DNA of 64,000 nucleotides from Dacryopinax spathularia (lineage: Eukaryota; Basidiomycota; Dacrymycetes; Dacrymycetales; Dacrymycetaceae). Shown here piece by piece: positions 26,880 to 37,793 of this stretch. The DNA lies in assembly GCA_037974965.1 (NCBI GenBank), contig JBBPFI010000004.1, positions 2,046,001-2,110,000 on the forward strand, read 5' to 3'. The notes under the pieces were generated by a model, which had not been told where the DNA came from, did not search any database, and saw nothing but the letters and a program-made list of their open reading frames with translations. The position numbers and the translations under genes were made by a program. Within the stretch, counting starts at the first letter, position 1. Every line of letters starts with the position of its first letter.

Positions 26880-28129
26880 TCATCCCTTGTTCAACGTATT
26901 GCCAGACCCTTTTGGGTTGCTCTCAGTCCATACAGCCCAATCCTCATCTTTCCGTCTCTGCTCCTCAGCTCTCTCCTCAGCGAATGCAGTCCCATCCATC
27001 TCCGTATCCATCTGCAGCTGTTCCTTTGATGTTGGCGCAGCTTCCGATGCGGCACCACCGCCGGAAATGATATTCCCTCTTCGTTGTTCCTCGGCGAGGT
27101 ACTCGTCGATCGTCATAGTAGGTAAGCGATGTGAAGGCCGAAAGACCTGCGCTTGTAGTCGTTGGCGGTCAGCAGCGACAGATGACGTGTTCGAAGGCAT
27201 AAGAGTAAACGGGCGCAGAGGCTACACTGTGATCAGCACTTGCGCATACATAGCACTTAGGGCTCCAATCACTCACCCGTCCTTGCGGATCGAGCAACGG
27301 CCCATTCACATCCGTCAACACCTGGTTGATCCTATCCAGCCTCCACGTCCCATCCCCCTCCTCCGCCGCCCTTCTCTCCCCCACCGGCGGTCGTGGCTCC
27401 TCGGGCGGAGCATGCCTGAGCAGCTCCAGCTCCTCAGCAACACTCCTCAACTGCGCCCAAGCCTGGAAATACGCCAACCGGAGCACCTCGAAAGTAAGCT
27501 CCCGGGCTTTATCCTCATCATACGTCGGCGGTAAGTCGGCAAGCTTGGCGAAGAGGTCAAAGTCCGAGCCGGTCTCGACCGGGACCGGGAGAAGGGAGGC
27601 AATGCGTGAGCGGAGCTCTTTTTCAGCTTTGAACTGCTTGATCTTTATCTCCCTCCTCTGGGCAAAATCGGCCGGTATCGGTCCAGCGAACAACGTCTCG
27701 TCGGAGGCCGGTATGAGCCCATACGAGTTCACACGATTTATATACGCGCGGAAATGTCTCTGTTACGCATAAGCTTGGGAGGCAGGGCGTTGGAAGGGAT
27801 GTATGTATGCGCACCTCAGACTCTAGGAGACGAGCCATCCGCTCTTCCCTCCCCGTAGCAGTGACCCGGCCCGCCGCCTCACCCCACACAAACTCAACAA
27901 GCATATACACCGCTTCCCTCGTCCCTAAGTCTTCGGACGTCTCGTTATCGCTAAACAGCCCCAGGTCGGTAATGCGGGCAGAGAGGAGGTTGAGGTCGGA
28001 GAGGGCGGAGTGGAGTGCTTGTTGGGCAGCGGGGTCGGAGGCGGGGAGGTGGAGGGAGGTGGAGAGGGAGGAGAGGATGCGGGTGAACAGGGTGGAGAGG
28101 GGGAGGGAGGAGGAGGTGGGGGTGGACAT
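26880..28129 (-). CDS. TAP42: TAP42/alpha4-like PP2A-associated protein
   Basis: Binds the catalytic subunit of PP2A-type phosphatases and links them to TOR signalling in the cytosol. Three exons, 28129-27815, 27759-27277 and 27221-26880, give 379 aa. The N-terminal half is a helical TPR-like region (EAVYMLVEFVWGEAAGR, IKIKQFKAEKEL). The C-terminal signature FRPSHRLPTMTIDEYLAEEQ followed by RRGNIISGGG is diagnostic. TOR/TAP42 signalling controls nitrogen-regulated transcription in yeast, and the gene is immediately downstream of the nitrate cluster, but adjacency is the only sign of a link here. Confidence 0.93.
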
Positions 28130-28327
28130 GGTTGGGTTGGTTGGGTTGGTGTGAGAGGTGGTATGCTTGCTGTCTGGGTTGTGCTGGTCGGCGCTTATGG
28201 ATGACGCGAAGGTCCCTGAGAGAAGCGCCCAGAAGTGCCAGAGTGACCGACGATTAGGTGAACAAATTATGCTACACAATTATGTGTACAACAACCCCTA
28301 AGCAATATACAGTCCTAATCGAAATCC

Positions 28328-29966
28328 CTACAACTCCGGCGAAAACCCCCCACCCCCCCAATCCCTCAACGGCCACTCCCTCAAAACGACCACAACCCCG
28401 CACCTAACCCTCTCGCCCTCAAACTCCCTCCTGCCGGGGGGCAACCTCAAACACTCCCTCTCCGGCTTCACAATCAGCTGTCTCGCCTTCTTTCCCTTCC
28501 TAGGGACTTTCCCGCCTTTGGGGGGCTCGTTCCAGTCCTTCGGCGGGGGAAGGCCTCGAAGGAGAGGGTGAGGAGGCCAGGTACGGTTGAGCCAGGCTGG
28601 TTTGCGCGCCGAGGGAGGGGCGGTAGGGAGGGGGGAGAAGAGCGCGTCGTCCTCGGAGTCTTGCGGAAGGAGGGGGAGGAGAGTGGGTTTGTACAGGGGG
28701 AGGATGTCGAGTTTCTCGGTCCGAGGTGGGGAGGGGACGGTGTTCTCGGGAACTGGGGGCAGTTGGGAGGCGGGGCGGGTTGAGGCTGTTGAGGTGCTGG
28801 GTGCTGAGGGCGGCTGAGGGGTGCTGCTCTTCCGCGCTGCTTTGGACGGTGTGGAGCCGCTTGTGCCGGACGTTGTTCGGAGAGGTGTGGGGCCTCGTCC
28901 GATGTCCGCTTCGCTCGCAAGCCCATGCACTCTCGACCTCGGCAGCGGCGCAATGAGTCGCTCCCCTGCTTCCTCCTTCTTCACCTCTTCCTCTCTTTCT
29001 TCCTCTTCTTCTTCCTCGTCCTCGTCTCCATCCTCGTCCTCCTCATCATCATCACTCGCATCATCAGACAACTCGATAACCTCCCTCGCACCCCGGTCCG
29101 CCAACAACGCCCGATTCGCTTCCAGTATCTCGATAACAGGCCTCTCGCTCGGCTCGAACGGCCGGGGCAGCGCTCTACTCGGCAATCTCGCTATCGGCCG
29201 CACCGATGAGCCAGAAGCCAAGGAAGAAGAGGAAGGTTCGCCAAGCTGCATAGATTCTACGCCGAACTTTAGTTGCTGGAGGGACTGGGGCGGTGCGCTG
29301 GAGGAGGTTGACGCTGAGGCTTGGCTGGGTTGGGCTGCTTGATTTGAGGTGGTGGGGGTAGGTGGGGAGGAGCGGTCGACGGCTTTCCCTTTACCCTTGA
29401 GGTCGGAGGAGGCCATCAGGTTCCCAGCTCCGCACGCCGTCACGGATGACCTAACAGCCGGCTCAGGCCGTGCAGGAGCAGTAGCAGGGAGCTTGACATC
29501 CCTAGCCGGCTCAGTCTTCGTTGCAGGCTCGTCGTCGTCGCTCAACGTCAAATCGATCGGCGCTGAGCAATTACTGCATTTCCAGCCATAAGCCGTACCC
29601 CGTTTCTCCTCCGCTCTAGCTGGCCGTCTTTCGCGTAGGGTAAGCTCTCGTAGCCGATTGGCAGCTTTGTTCAGCTCGTTCACTTCCGCCGCTGTGAGCG
29701 GGGGCCGATGACACACTATGTGCCTTCCATCAGCTTAGCTCTCCCGAGACCCGAGTGAGGGAGGAGTAGGGGGAGAAGGGAAGGGGAGGACGGACAGTGA
29801 TGCCACCTTAGGCCGCAGAGTGAACATTTCATTAGGTAGTTGTCTGCCGCTCCTTCGTTAGTACTGAGCAGCGGGGTTATAAGGGTGGTGGGTGGGACAG
29901 ACCTGAGTCGCTCGCCCTGATACCGCATATCTGGCAGCCAAGCTTCGGGTCGAACGTTCGGGGCAT
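28328..29966 (-). CDS. PHD-finger protein, otherwise disordered
   Basis: Three exons, 29966-29903, 29843-29796 and 29715-28328, give 499 aa. After splicing, the first ~87 residues hold a C4HC3 pattern: CQIC (11-14), CSLC (28-31), WHHLC with His36 and Cys39, and KCSNC (84-87). This fits a PHD-type zinc finger, a common histone-tail reader, so nuclear chromatin work is likely. The rest is low complexity: Ser/Pro/Ala-rich, a long Asp/Glu run near the middle, and a basic C-terminal region (GKVPRKGKKARQL). I recognise no second domain. The spacing before the last cysteine pair is long for a PHD finger, so a related zinc-binding fold is possible. Its start is 245 bp from the divergent uS7m gene. 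Confidence 0.75.
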
Positions 29967-30211
29967 CGTTACTGGGCGTCCGAGCAATACAGTGGTGGGT
30001 ATACAGTGAGTATTGTGGTATCGACTGAGAATGTGGCAGCTCTCTGTTACAGTAAGCGCTCAGCGGAACAGCGCCGAAACGCGTTACCCGGAGATACGCA
30101 GTCTGGCCGGAACCGAGCTGATAAAATTCCGACCCTTGACCTCTTCGCCACTTTCAGGTTGTCCTCCTCCTCCCTCGCAGGCGCGACCAGGAGAACACCC
30201 AACAAGCAAGG

Positions 30212-30982
30212 ATGATCCTACGGCAATTCCTTCGTCAGCTGCCTACGCAGTCTATATTCACTAGGACGATCATGACCTCGCTGCCTAGACGGGTCGAGGG
30301 TACGATTCCACCGGTTATACAACGAGCAGCGGACGCAGCGGTACACATCACCGAGCAATGGACCGGCGCGACCTCAGACTCGGCCTCGACTTCCCCCCCT
30401 CCTCCCCCTCCTTCCCCACCAACAACCGCATCCAGCTCAACACCCGGTGCAGCGCAAGAAGCCCCCTTTTTCCGACGGAACAAGAGCTTCATCGCCGTTA
30501 AAGAAGACCCCCTGCTGGCATTCATGGCCCGCTGCCTAATGCGAGACGGCCGCCTCCAGCCCGCCCGACAAATAATCGCCGAGATGCTCCTCTACATCCA
30601 CTCGCAGACACACGCCGAGCCGCTTCCCTTTGTGCGCGAAGCGATCCGGCGCGCCGCGCCGTCCGTGCGCATGTCTCGCCATACCCACGGGGCGAAGATC
30701 ATCCTGGTTCCTTTTCCGCTGCAGGAAAGACAGCGCGTGAGACGCGCGATGCGCACGATCATCGAGGCGACCGAGAAGCGCGGAGAGAAGGGGATGCATA
30801 AGCGGCTCGCGTGGGAGTTGTTCGACGTTATGGCGGGCAAGGGAGCGACGTTCGCGGCGAAGGAGAGGCTGCATAGGGAGGCGGTGATGAACCGGTACGT
30901 CGTTCTACTACTACTCTACTGCTCTTACATGCACTCACACGTTTGCACCAGGTCGCATACGTACGGGATGAGGCTCGGGTAA
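30212..30982 (+). CDS. Mitochondrial small-subunit ribosomal protein uS7m
   Basis: Two exons, 30212-30894 and 30952-30982, give 237 aa. The N-terminus is basic and amphipathic (MILRQFLRQLPTQSIFTRTI), as expected for mitochondrial import, then a Ser/Pro linker. The S7 core follows: FMARCLMRDGRLQPARQIIA, then REAIRRAAPSVRMSRHTHGA, RRAMRTIIEATEKRG and a lysine/arginine-rich end. The small last exon supplies SHTYGMRLG and the stop. uS7 binds the 3' major domain of the small rRNA. The start is the first ATG; a second one (31 codons or fewer downstream) is less likely because the import signal would be lost. Confidence 0.9.
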   Translation: MILRQFLRQLPTQSIFTRTIMTSLPRRVEGTIPPVIQRAADAAVHITEQWTGATSDSASTSPPPPPPSPPTTASSSTPGAAQEAPFFRRNKSFIAVKEDPLLAFMARCLMRDGRLQPARQIIAEMLLYIHSQTHAEPLPFVREAIRRAAPSVRMSRHTHGAKIILVPFPLQERQRVRRAMRTIIEATEKRGEKGMHKRLAWELFDVMAGKGATFAAKERLHREAVMNRYVVLLLLYCSYMHSHVCTRSHTYGMRLG

Positions 30983-31818
30983 TGGATGCATGTACATCTG
31001 CAGTTTCCGCTTAGCCCGTTGTCAGTGTTGGTACAGTGGGAAATGTGATCTGGCTTGGCACACGCATGCTCGAACCCGTCCAGAGTGTGCATGAACAGAT
31101 CTCCTACAGTACTAATCACACATTCGTGAGAGATCGATCCCGCAAACTGCGCCGCGTCGCTCATCCTCAGAGTCCGATATCATTCTCAATCGAATATCTG
31201 CACTGATCACCCCGCAAAACAGCTGCATACCTCGCATACTGTCCTCCTCTCGTTAGTGAATTCGGGAGCGCTCAGGCTGAGAGACGATACAGTACAAACA
31301 GACTGCATATTCCCCTTGTTCGACATGATTCTCCGATCGACGAAGCGGAAAGGAAGTAAAACCTGGCGCTAGAAGAGCTGGTCAAAATGGGGGAAGTGCG
31401 GGAGTGATACAGTATGGCATTGCATGGCATTGCGCCTTCCCCGCTGCATGCGTCCCGCCCAGTCAGTCAGGCATTCACAAATCGGTCTCACCCAGCAGGT
31501 GTGGGTCTGGTGAAACGAACGAACGAGCAGAACTTCATCGGAAAGGATCAGCAAGTGTGACTGGTCTATGCGTGGCTTGATCGTCGCACGCTGCGGATGT
31601 CGGATCGGAGATCACACCCACGCGCGGCGAAATCACCCCTTAGTTTGGAGGTGGAAGGCTCGAAGGCAAGCGTGGGTTATAGGTAACTTGTTCGAAAGAT
31701 CGCACACCAGAGAAAGTGGATGACAAGCTCCTCTTCGGAAAACGATACCGGCCGAGTCGGCCAGCACGGGCAGGACAGCGCGAGAAATGGAGAATGTCAT
31801 GAATGCATTAGAGCTACA
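30983..31818. other. Intergenic, convergent 3' region of uS7m and RPN6
   Basis: An 836 bp gap between two facing stop codons. No protein-like frame, RNA gene or element end is recognised. Confidence 0.55.
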
Positions 31819-33518
31819 CTACGCCAGTTTTGTTGCCTGCGCAAACATTAGTTCAGACATTGACAAGCAAAGCAAGGATGGGATAGCTCACCTTGCCATA
31901 CAACGACTCCACGACGTTCCCGATATGCTTCAGCGTGTCAAGGGTGCTAGAGTATGTCTCCTAGTCGTTGCAGATTACAGTATCAGCGGATATTCTGCTG
32001 TGAAGCTGGAGGTGAGACGTACGTCTTCTTCCGGCTCGTCGTACACCACCAGGCAGCCCGCTCCTTGATCCAGGATCCCGTTAAACACCTTGTCGAGGAT
32101 CATCTGGCTTAGCCTGGCAACGCCATATATTAGCTATAACGTCCCCAATGCTCGCATTGAGCAGGACTTACTTGAGCTCCACCTGGCTGACGGGCTGGCC
32201 AACCAGGCTCGCTACGTGCGAGATCTCTATCCTGCTGAAAGGCTCGATGATCTTGAGCAGGTTCTGCTCCAGCAGGGTATCGTAAAGCGCAGAGAGGTGC
32301 GTTCGGATCGTCGGGTCGGATTGGAGTTCTGTCAAGTGCAGGGTTAGACGCAAGTTAGAGGGGAGGTAGGAAGAGGGCGTACCTGACTGGTAGTCCTTCA
32401 GAGCTTGCTCGAACGCTGCAAGGTTGCGCGCTTGATGGGCGGCCGCGATCGCTTTCATAGCGTCTACTTGTCGGCCGGCGTGCTTCGAGGCGAGCTTGAC
32501 GTTCATGATGGTATTGACGTCTTCCGGCTGCACCGGCATCAGCGTTTCGCACGCAAAGTCTAAGTGCTCGCACGCACCGCATTCAACATAATCTTGCACA
32601 GCAGCATATACTTCAATGCCGCCAGTGCCCCAGTCGTATCCTCCACCCCGCTCATCCCCTCAAACGCCTCGAAGAAATAGGAGTACGCGGTCTTATAGTC
32701 CTTATCCTCCGCCAACAACAGCCCGCTCTGCATATCCAGCTGCGCCTGCAAATGCGGCGGGCAGTATATGCTGTTCGCAGCTGTCCTCGAGCTTGTCAGC
32801 GCCGCCTTCGCCTTGGGTAGATTCTGTGTCGCGTGGTGGAGTTTTGATTCCAGCAGATGAACTTCGGTCAGGATCATCTTATCGTCTAACCGCCTCAGCT
32901 CGCCGAGTAGGCGGTCGACGATGGCCAGTCCATCCCGGTACTGACGCGTCTCGAGGAAGAGGGTGGCGAGTCGGATCTCGAGGGATTGCGCGAGGAAGAT
33001 ACGGGATTCTCCGCGGGCCCAGGAGATGAGCTCGTTCAGGAGGGAAGTTTGGATGGGTGTTGAGGAAGGGAGAGGGGCGAAGTAGTCGATGAGGGTTCGG
33101 ACTGCATCCAACGTTAGCCTGCTGAGAGCGCCAGCACCATAAGAAAGATTGCGTACTGAGTTTTGCCGACTTTGCTTTGGCAGTCGAGGACATGAACTGC
33201 CGTGACATCCGTACGACCTCCGCGAGCGCTTCAGCATTCCTACAACCACCTGATCAGTATAAACTCCTTCTCGCACTTTCCCTCCTACGCACCCCTCATC
33301 CCTATACAGCTGAGCAAGCTGCAGTAGCGCACCCTCCTGATCCCTCGTAGCCTCCTCATTCTCTATCGCGCGCGTTAGCCTCATCACCACCACAACGCTA
33401 ACGAGCGAAGGGTCGACGCACCCGACTTTGAAGCGACGATCTCCTTCAAGATCCCTTCCGCCTTTTTCGGGTCGGTCTTGGCCACCTCTGTGGCTTGCTG
33501 TAGTGGTGTTTGTGCCAT
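31819..33518 (-). CDS. RPN6: 26S proteasome lid subunit RPN6 (PSMD11)
   Basis: Non-ATPase subunit of the 19S regulatory lid that braces the core particle against the ATPase ring. Nine exons: 33518-33422, 33362-33293, 33239-33157, 33101-32578, 32527-32383, 32328-32172, 32113-32023, 31960-31892 and 31836-31819 (18 nt), giving 417 aa, the usual length. The N-terminus is a helical TPR-like solenoid ([20 protein letters not shown]); the C-terminus is a PCI domain ([40 protein letters not shown]) and a final helix ending [20 protein letters not shown]. An upstream in-frame ATG at 33614 would add 32 residues; 33518 fits the family better. Head-to-head with RPN7. Confidence 0.95.
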
Positions 33519-33736
33519 CTTCCTGGTCCCAGAGTGCGTACAGAGTGAAGTAGGCAGCTGTATGCTGCTCTGATATGGTATGGTATGAACACGGTACGAG
33601 TAAGGCGGAAGCAATCGCAGTTCGAGCGGTTACGCGTCGTCCTGATGAGCAAGGGTCGCGCGGCCATACCAGTAAGACGAAGTAGGCGCATACAGCTTGT
33701 TTGACTTCCTTCCTACACTCCAGCTTCCTTGTCGAG
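33519..33736. promoter_or_regulatory. Bidirectional promoter of RPN6 and RPN7
   Basis: Only 218 bp separate the start codons of two proteasome lid genes. A single short region must drive both. I looked for the yeast proteasome element GGTGGCAAA and did not find it on either strand, so the control element, if shared, is different. Confidence 0.65.
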
Positions 33737-35157
33737 ATGGCTGATGATACCGTACTCCCTATACCGAACCTGAAGCTGCCTCAGGCGCTGTTCGTACTGC
33801 AGAGCCCGAAGTTGCAGCCTCTACATGAGAAGGCGCTCGAGGAGCTGCTGGCGGGTGTGCAGGCCGATGGTGAGTCCGCTTACACCCAGGCGTCGAGGAG
33901 GATGTATGCTTATATACATTGGTGTAGACATGGCACCATACTACAAGCTCCTTCTCGAGACGACACCATCAATAAAACGGGACGATGCCCTGCTCAAAAA
34001 GATGGAAGAAACGAACGCTGCCGAGCTCGCCAAGCTGGACGAAGCGCTCGCCAACGCCGAGAAGACGGAAGGCGAGACGGAGATCAGCGATGCGCTAAAA
34101 GCGAAGGCGTCCTACCTGACCAAGATCGGTGACAAGGAGCGCGCTCTGGAAGCTCAGAAGCTCGCATTGGAGAAAACACCTGGACTGGGGTCGAGGATCG
34201 ACATCACTTTAACCATCATCCGGATCGGGTTCTTCTTCCAGGACAACAAGATCATCTCGGAATGGATGACGAAAGCGGGCGAGCTGATCGATCAGGGCGG
34301 GGACTGGGATAGGAGGAATAGGCTGAAGGTGTACCAGGGAAGGCATTTGTTGAGCGTGAGGCGGTTTAAGGAGGCGAGCGATTTGCTGTTGGATGCGCTG
34401 TCGACGTTTACGGCGACGGAGGTGTTCGAGTATAATGAGTTTGTGACGCTTACCGTGTTGAGCGGGACGTTGACGCTCCAGCGGGTGGACCTGAAGAAGC
34501 GGGTGCGTGCGCTCCCCTATTTTCTCTTCGTTCTTTGCTCATCCGCACGATAGATAATGTCAAGCCCAGAAGTTAACTCCGTCCTACCCGAGCTCCCGCA
34601 CCTAGGCGACTACTTCACCTCCCTCTACAACTGCGACTACGCTCGCTTCTTCCGCGCACTCGGTACGCCCTCCTCATCTCTTCTTCCATCACACGGCTGA
34701 CCGGGTGTGAATAGCGGAAATCGAGCAAATGTACCTCATCCCATCCCGTATCCTTTCCCCGCACGCACAGTACTACGTGAGGGAAATGCGTATCCTCGCT
34801 TATTCCCAGCTGCTGCAGTCATATCGTTCCGTCTCAATCTCCTCACTCAGCGCAGCGTTCGGCGTAACGCCCTCCTTCATCGATGCGTGCGTCCCTCTCC
34901 CTTCTTCCTCCCTCTCCTCTCCCTCCATCTACCATCTCTTCCGCTCCGCCGATTCCTGTACAGTCGCACTGATGCATTGATGCAGAGACCTGTCGAGATT
35001 CATAACCTCCGGCCGGCTAAACTGCACGATCGACAAAGTCTCCGGCATCGTCGAGACGCACCGACCAGACCGGAAGAACGCGCTCTACGAGCAGGTCGTC
35101 AAGCAAGGAGATGTGGTGCTGAACGAGATCCAGAAGTTGAGCAAGGTGCTGTATTAG
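33737..35157 (+). CDS. RPN7: 26S proteasome lid subunit RPN7 (PSMD6)
   Basis: Structural subunit of the 19S lid, needed for its assembly and stability. Five exons, 33737-33869, 33928-34502, 34554-34662, 34715-34886 and 34986-35157, give 386 aa. Family stretches: [60 protein letters not shown] and the PCI domain ([56 protein letters not shown]). The ending [20 protein letters not shown] is typical. An ATG at 33701 is in frame upstream; 33737 is chosen because MADD-type starts fit and the upstream codons lack conservation cues. Confidence 0.95.
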
Positions 35158-37793
35158 TACACAGCGGCGAGCATCGTCGCAGCGAGCCAGTCGGGAGTGA
35201 GAGGAGCAGGCCCGGCCCAGGGGCGGAGGGGGATAATATCATTCATCAACTCTCCATTTTTGGTCGGCCCGAACGGGGGCTGATGAAACGATCATATGAA
35301 GCGACGATGATCAGTTGCGTTTTGACCAGCATGATCAAAATCAGACCAGGAATGATCAGAATCAGAACCAGAACAAAGAATGATCAGAGCGCATGCATGC
35401 GCGGTATGCTGAGCTGAAACGAAGGGATGAGCTCCGGCCGGCCAAGCCGCACATGCCGCACATAATTGTCAATGCCAATGCCAATAAAAGCCGACAATAC
35501 CACGGACCTATTACAGTGGGACCCGCGATTAAGCATGGGCTCGGTGGACACCTTCTCTGATGCTTAAGGTGGGGTAATGCATAACAAGGGTTGTCATCGG
35601 AGCCAACAGGTTTCTCCGGGCGCATTTTAAGCCTGCAAAAAAAGCTTAACACCGTCACCAAAGTCGGCTTTAGGGTGTGGATATACTTGGTTAAGCTAGG
35701 AATGTTGCCAAAAGAGCATTTTAAGCCAAAACCAGAGCTTAACGAACTAGGGTGCTTGACTCCTTGGCCCTAGGAGATCAAAAGTTGGCCGGAACCAATG
35801 GAAACTATTAAGCATACATATGGGAAATCTCCGGATTTGCCTATGCAATATGCATAAGAGGAGGTATGCTTAATGCTCCATATATTTTACTGACTACGGA
35901 GTCGGTGGACCCAGAAACCTATGCTTAAGGACGGGTTATGCTTAATAGGGTGTATGCATAATCGCGGGTCCGACTGTACTAGACAATAGAGAGTTTCCGC
36001 ACGCGCGTGAGGATGGCGACCTCCCGGACCCTGGCCTGCTAAATTACGATTTTGAATGGAAAACATAGTGACTGTGCCAACGGAAATCTCTTTGCCGTCC
36101 TGATCAATCGTAGCCTGTACTTGGTCATATGGAAGTTCAAGTGTAGCTCAGGTGGTATGGGAGCGGAAAACTCCTCAGGATGCATAATAGGTTTTTTCTG
36201 GCGATGGCAATCTCCCACCAAAAGCAACGCTTCTGATTGGTCAGTTTGGGGTGGGTGGTGAGCCTGAATGGCAGCGACAAATGGGACCAAACTTAGCTTG
36301 AGTGCCCGCTTTTGGGCTTAGTCTCGATCAGCTACATAATAAGTGTCCTTAGTATGTGTGAAGAGGAGCCAAATGTCCTCGCAAGTTACTATGTACGACA
36401 TATAAAAGTCACCCGCAGGGGGCTCAGGGTCCGTGAGCTCGCTACCCTCACTGGCAGTGCGGAATCTCTCTAATGAAAGCGTCTCACCCGTGTGCATTAT
36501 GCGGTGGCAAAAGCCCCTGACCGATGTCTAGCGTCCCCTCGTGCCGATGGCAACCACCTCCTTCCCCCCTCCCGACCGACCACGCCGACCACGCCGACCC
36601 AAGAATGAGCCAAGACCAGCGCACGCGTACGGTCAGTGGCGCCCAACGCGTCGCCCACCCGGCGTACCAACCGGCCAGATCCACTCCACCCGGTCATAAA
36701 CTTATGAAACGAACAAGCATGACCGTACCCGCCGAGCCATCATGCTGCTGCGCGTCAAGTTTTCAACGATTTTGTTGAAAGGCGAAATGAGCAGGCGCGC
36801 GAGTTGGACGAGGACGCGTCATGCGGTATGTTGAGGGAAGGTTCGATGGCTTGCTCCCTTGCATGCTTGATCCCGGGGAACGCGTTGTTGGAATGGCTTG
36901 TCCCCGCTCCTGCTCGGCCTTGGACAAGCTGTTGAGCTGGCTTTTGCATGGCCAGCAAAGCTGAAACGTAGCTCAGGGTTGTTGCATTGCACTAAATGAT
37001 TGTGATAGTGTGGTTATTGTGTGACATTACAGAAGATGGTGATTGAAAATCAGAGGTCGTGTTGGCATGGTATCGATCGAACACGCCCCGTTGTCGGCCT
37101 TTTCTTTGCCCTTTGCCGCGGCATGGGGCCCACATCGACGCGTTTGATTCCGGGAATGGCAACGGATCGCGTGTGTTCACAGAGAGATCGGCCATTAGGG
37201 CCCAACTTCACCGACTGCCGACTGTGCAGTGGAAGCCTATTTGCGGGTTGGCAGTACGGAGAATGCGATAATCAGCGGCAACTGCCATACACTTTCCCTT
37301 CTCTTTCTTCCATCAAACCATCACCACTCTCTCACTCTCTCACTCTCCGACGCCGAATCATTCCCCCCCTGGGCAACGCAGCGCGTTTGTCTCTTAACCC
37401 ACACTGCAGCGCGACACCGAATCGAATCTCGAGCCAGCACCTCCCCCTCTCCTCTCCCCCTCCCTGTTATTCCTGTTCTCCTTCTCTTCGGCCTCCCCCC
37501 TTTTCGCAGGTCGCCGCACCCTCTTATTCGCTCGGCAATCGACCTTCGACTTTCAGTACCTTGCCTGCCGTCTTTCTCTTCTCGACATTCACTTGGACTA
37601 GGACTCATCGCTCGACTCTAGCAGCTCTAGCACGACCAGTCCAACCGCACATTCTTTTCTCAAAGCCGCTCTTTCAGCACCACATACGCGCACCCTCAGC
37701 GCACCCTTTCACCACTCCAGCCCAACCCAACAAGAACCTCTGTACCTTCTACACACCCAGCCCTTTTCTTTTGGCCGATTTCTGTCTGACAAG
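35158..37793. other. Intergenic with a DNA transposon and the GH5 promoter
   Basis: A 2.6 kb gap. It contains a short repetitive stretch rich in ATGATCA-like words (35290-35390), the 463 bp inverted-repeat element entered separately, and from about 37270 a pyrimidine-rich tract with CACTCTCT repeats that likely belongs to the promoter and 5' leader of the GH5 gene. Open frames such as 37021-37866 are compositional. Confidence 0.55.
35514..35976. mobile_element. Non-autonomous Tc1/mariner-like DNA transposon (MITE)
   Basis: The ends are inverted copies: CAGTGGGACCCGCGATTAAG at the left and, on the opposite strand, CAGTCGGACCCGCGATTATG at the right, each continuing to CAT. Both ends are flanked by TA (35512-35513 and 35977-35978), the target-site duplication of the Tc1/mariner superfamily. 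The CAGT-GGACCCGCGATTA type of end recalls pogo/Tigger-like elements. At 463 bp it has no transposase frame. Internal ATGCTTAA-type words recur in both orientations. Ends differ at two positions within the first 23 bases, so it is not brand new. Confidence 0.75.
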
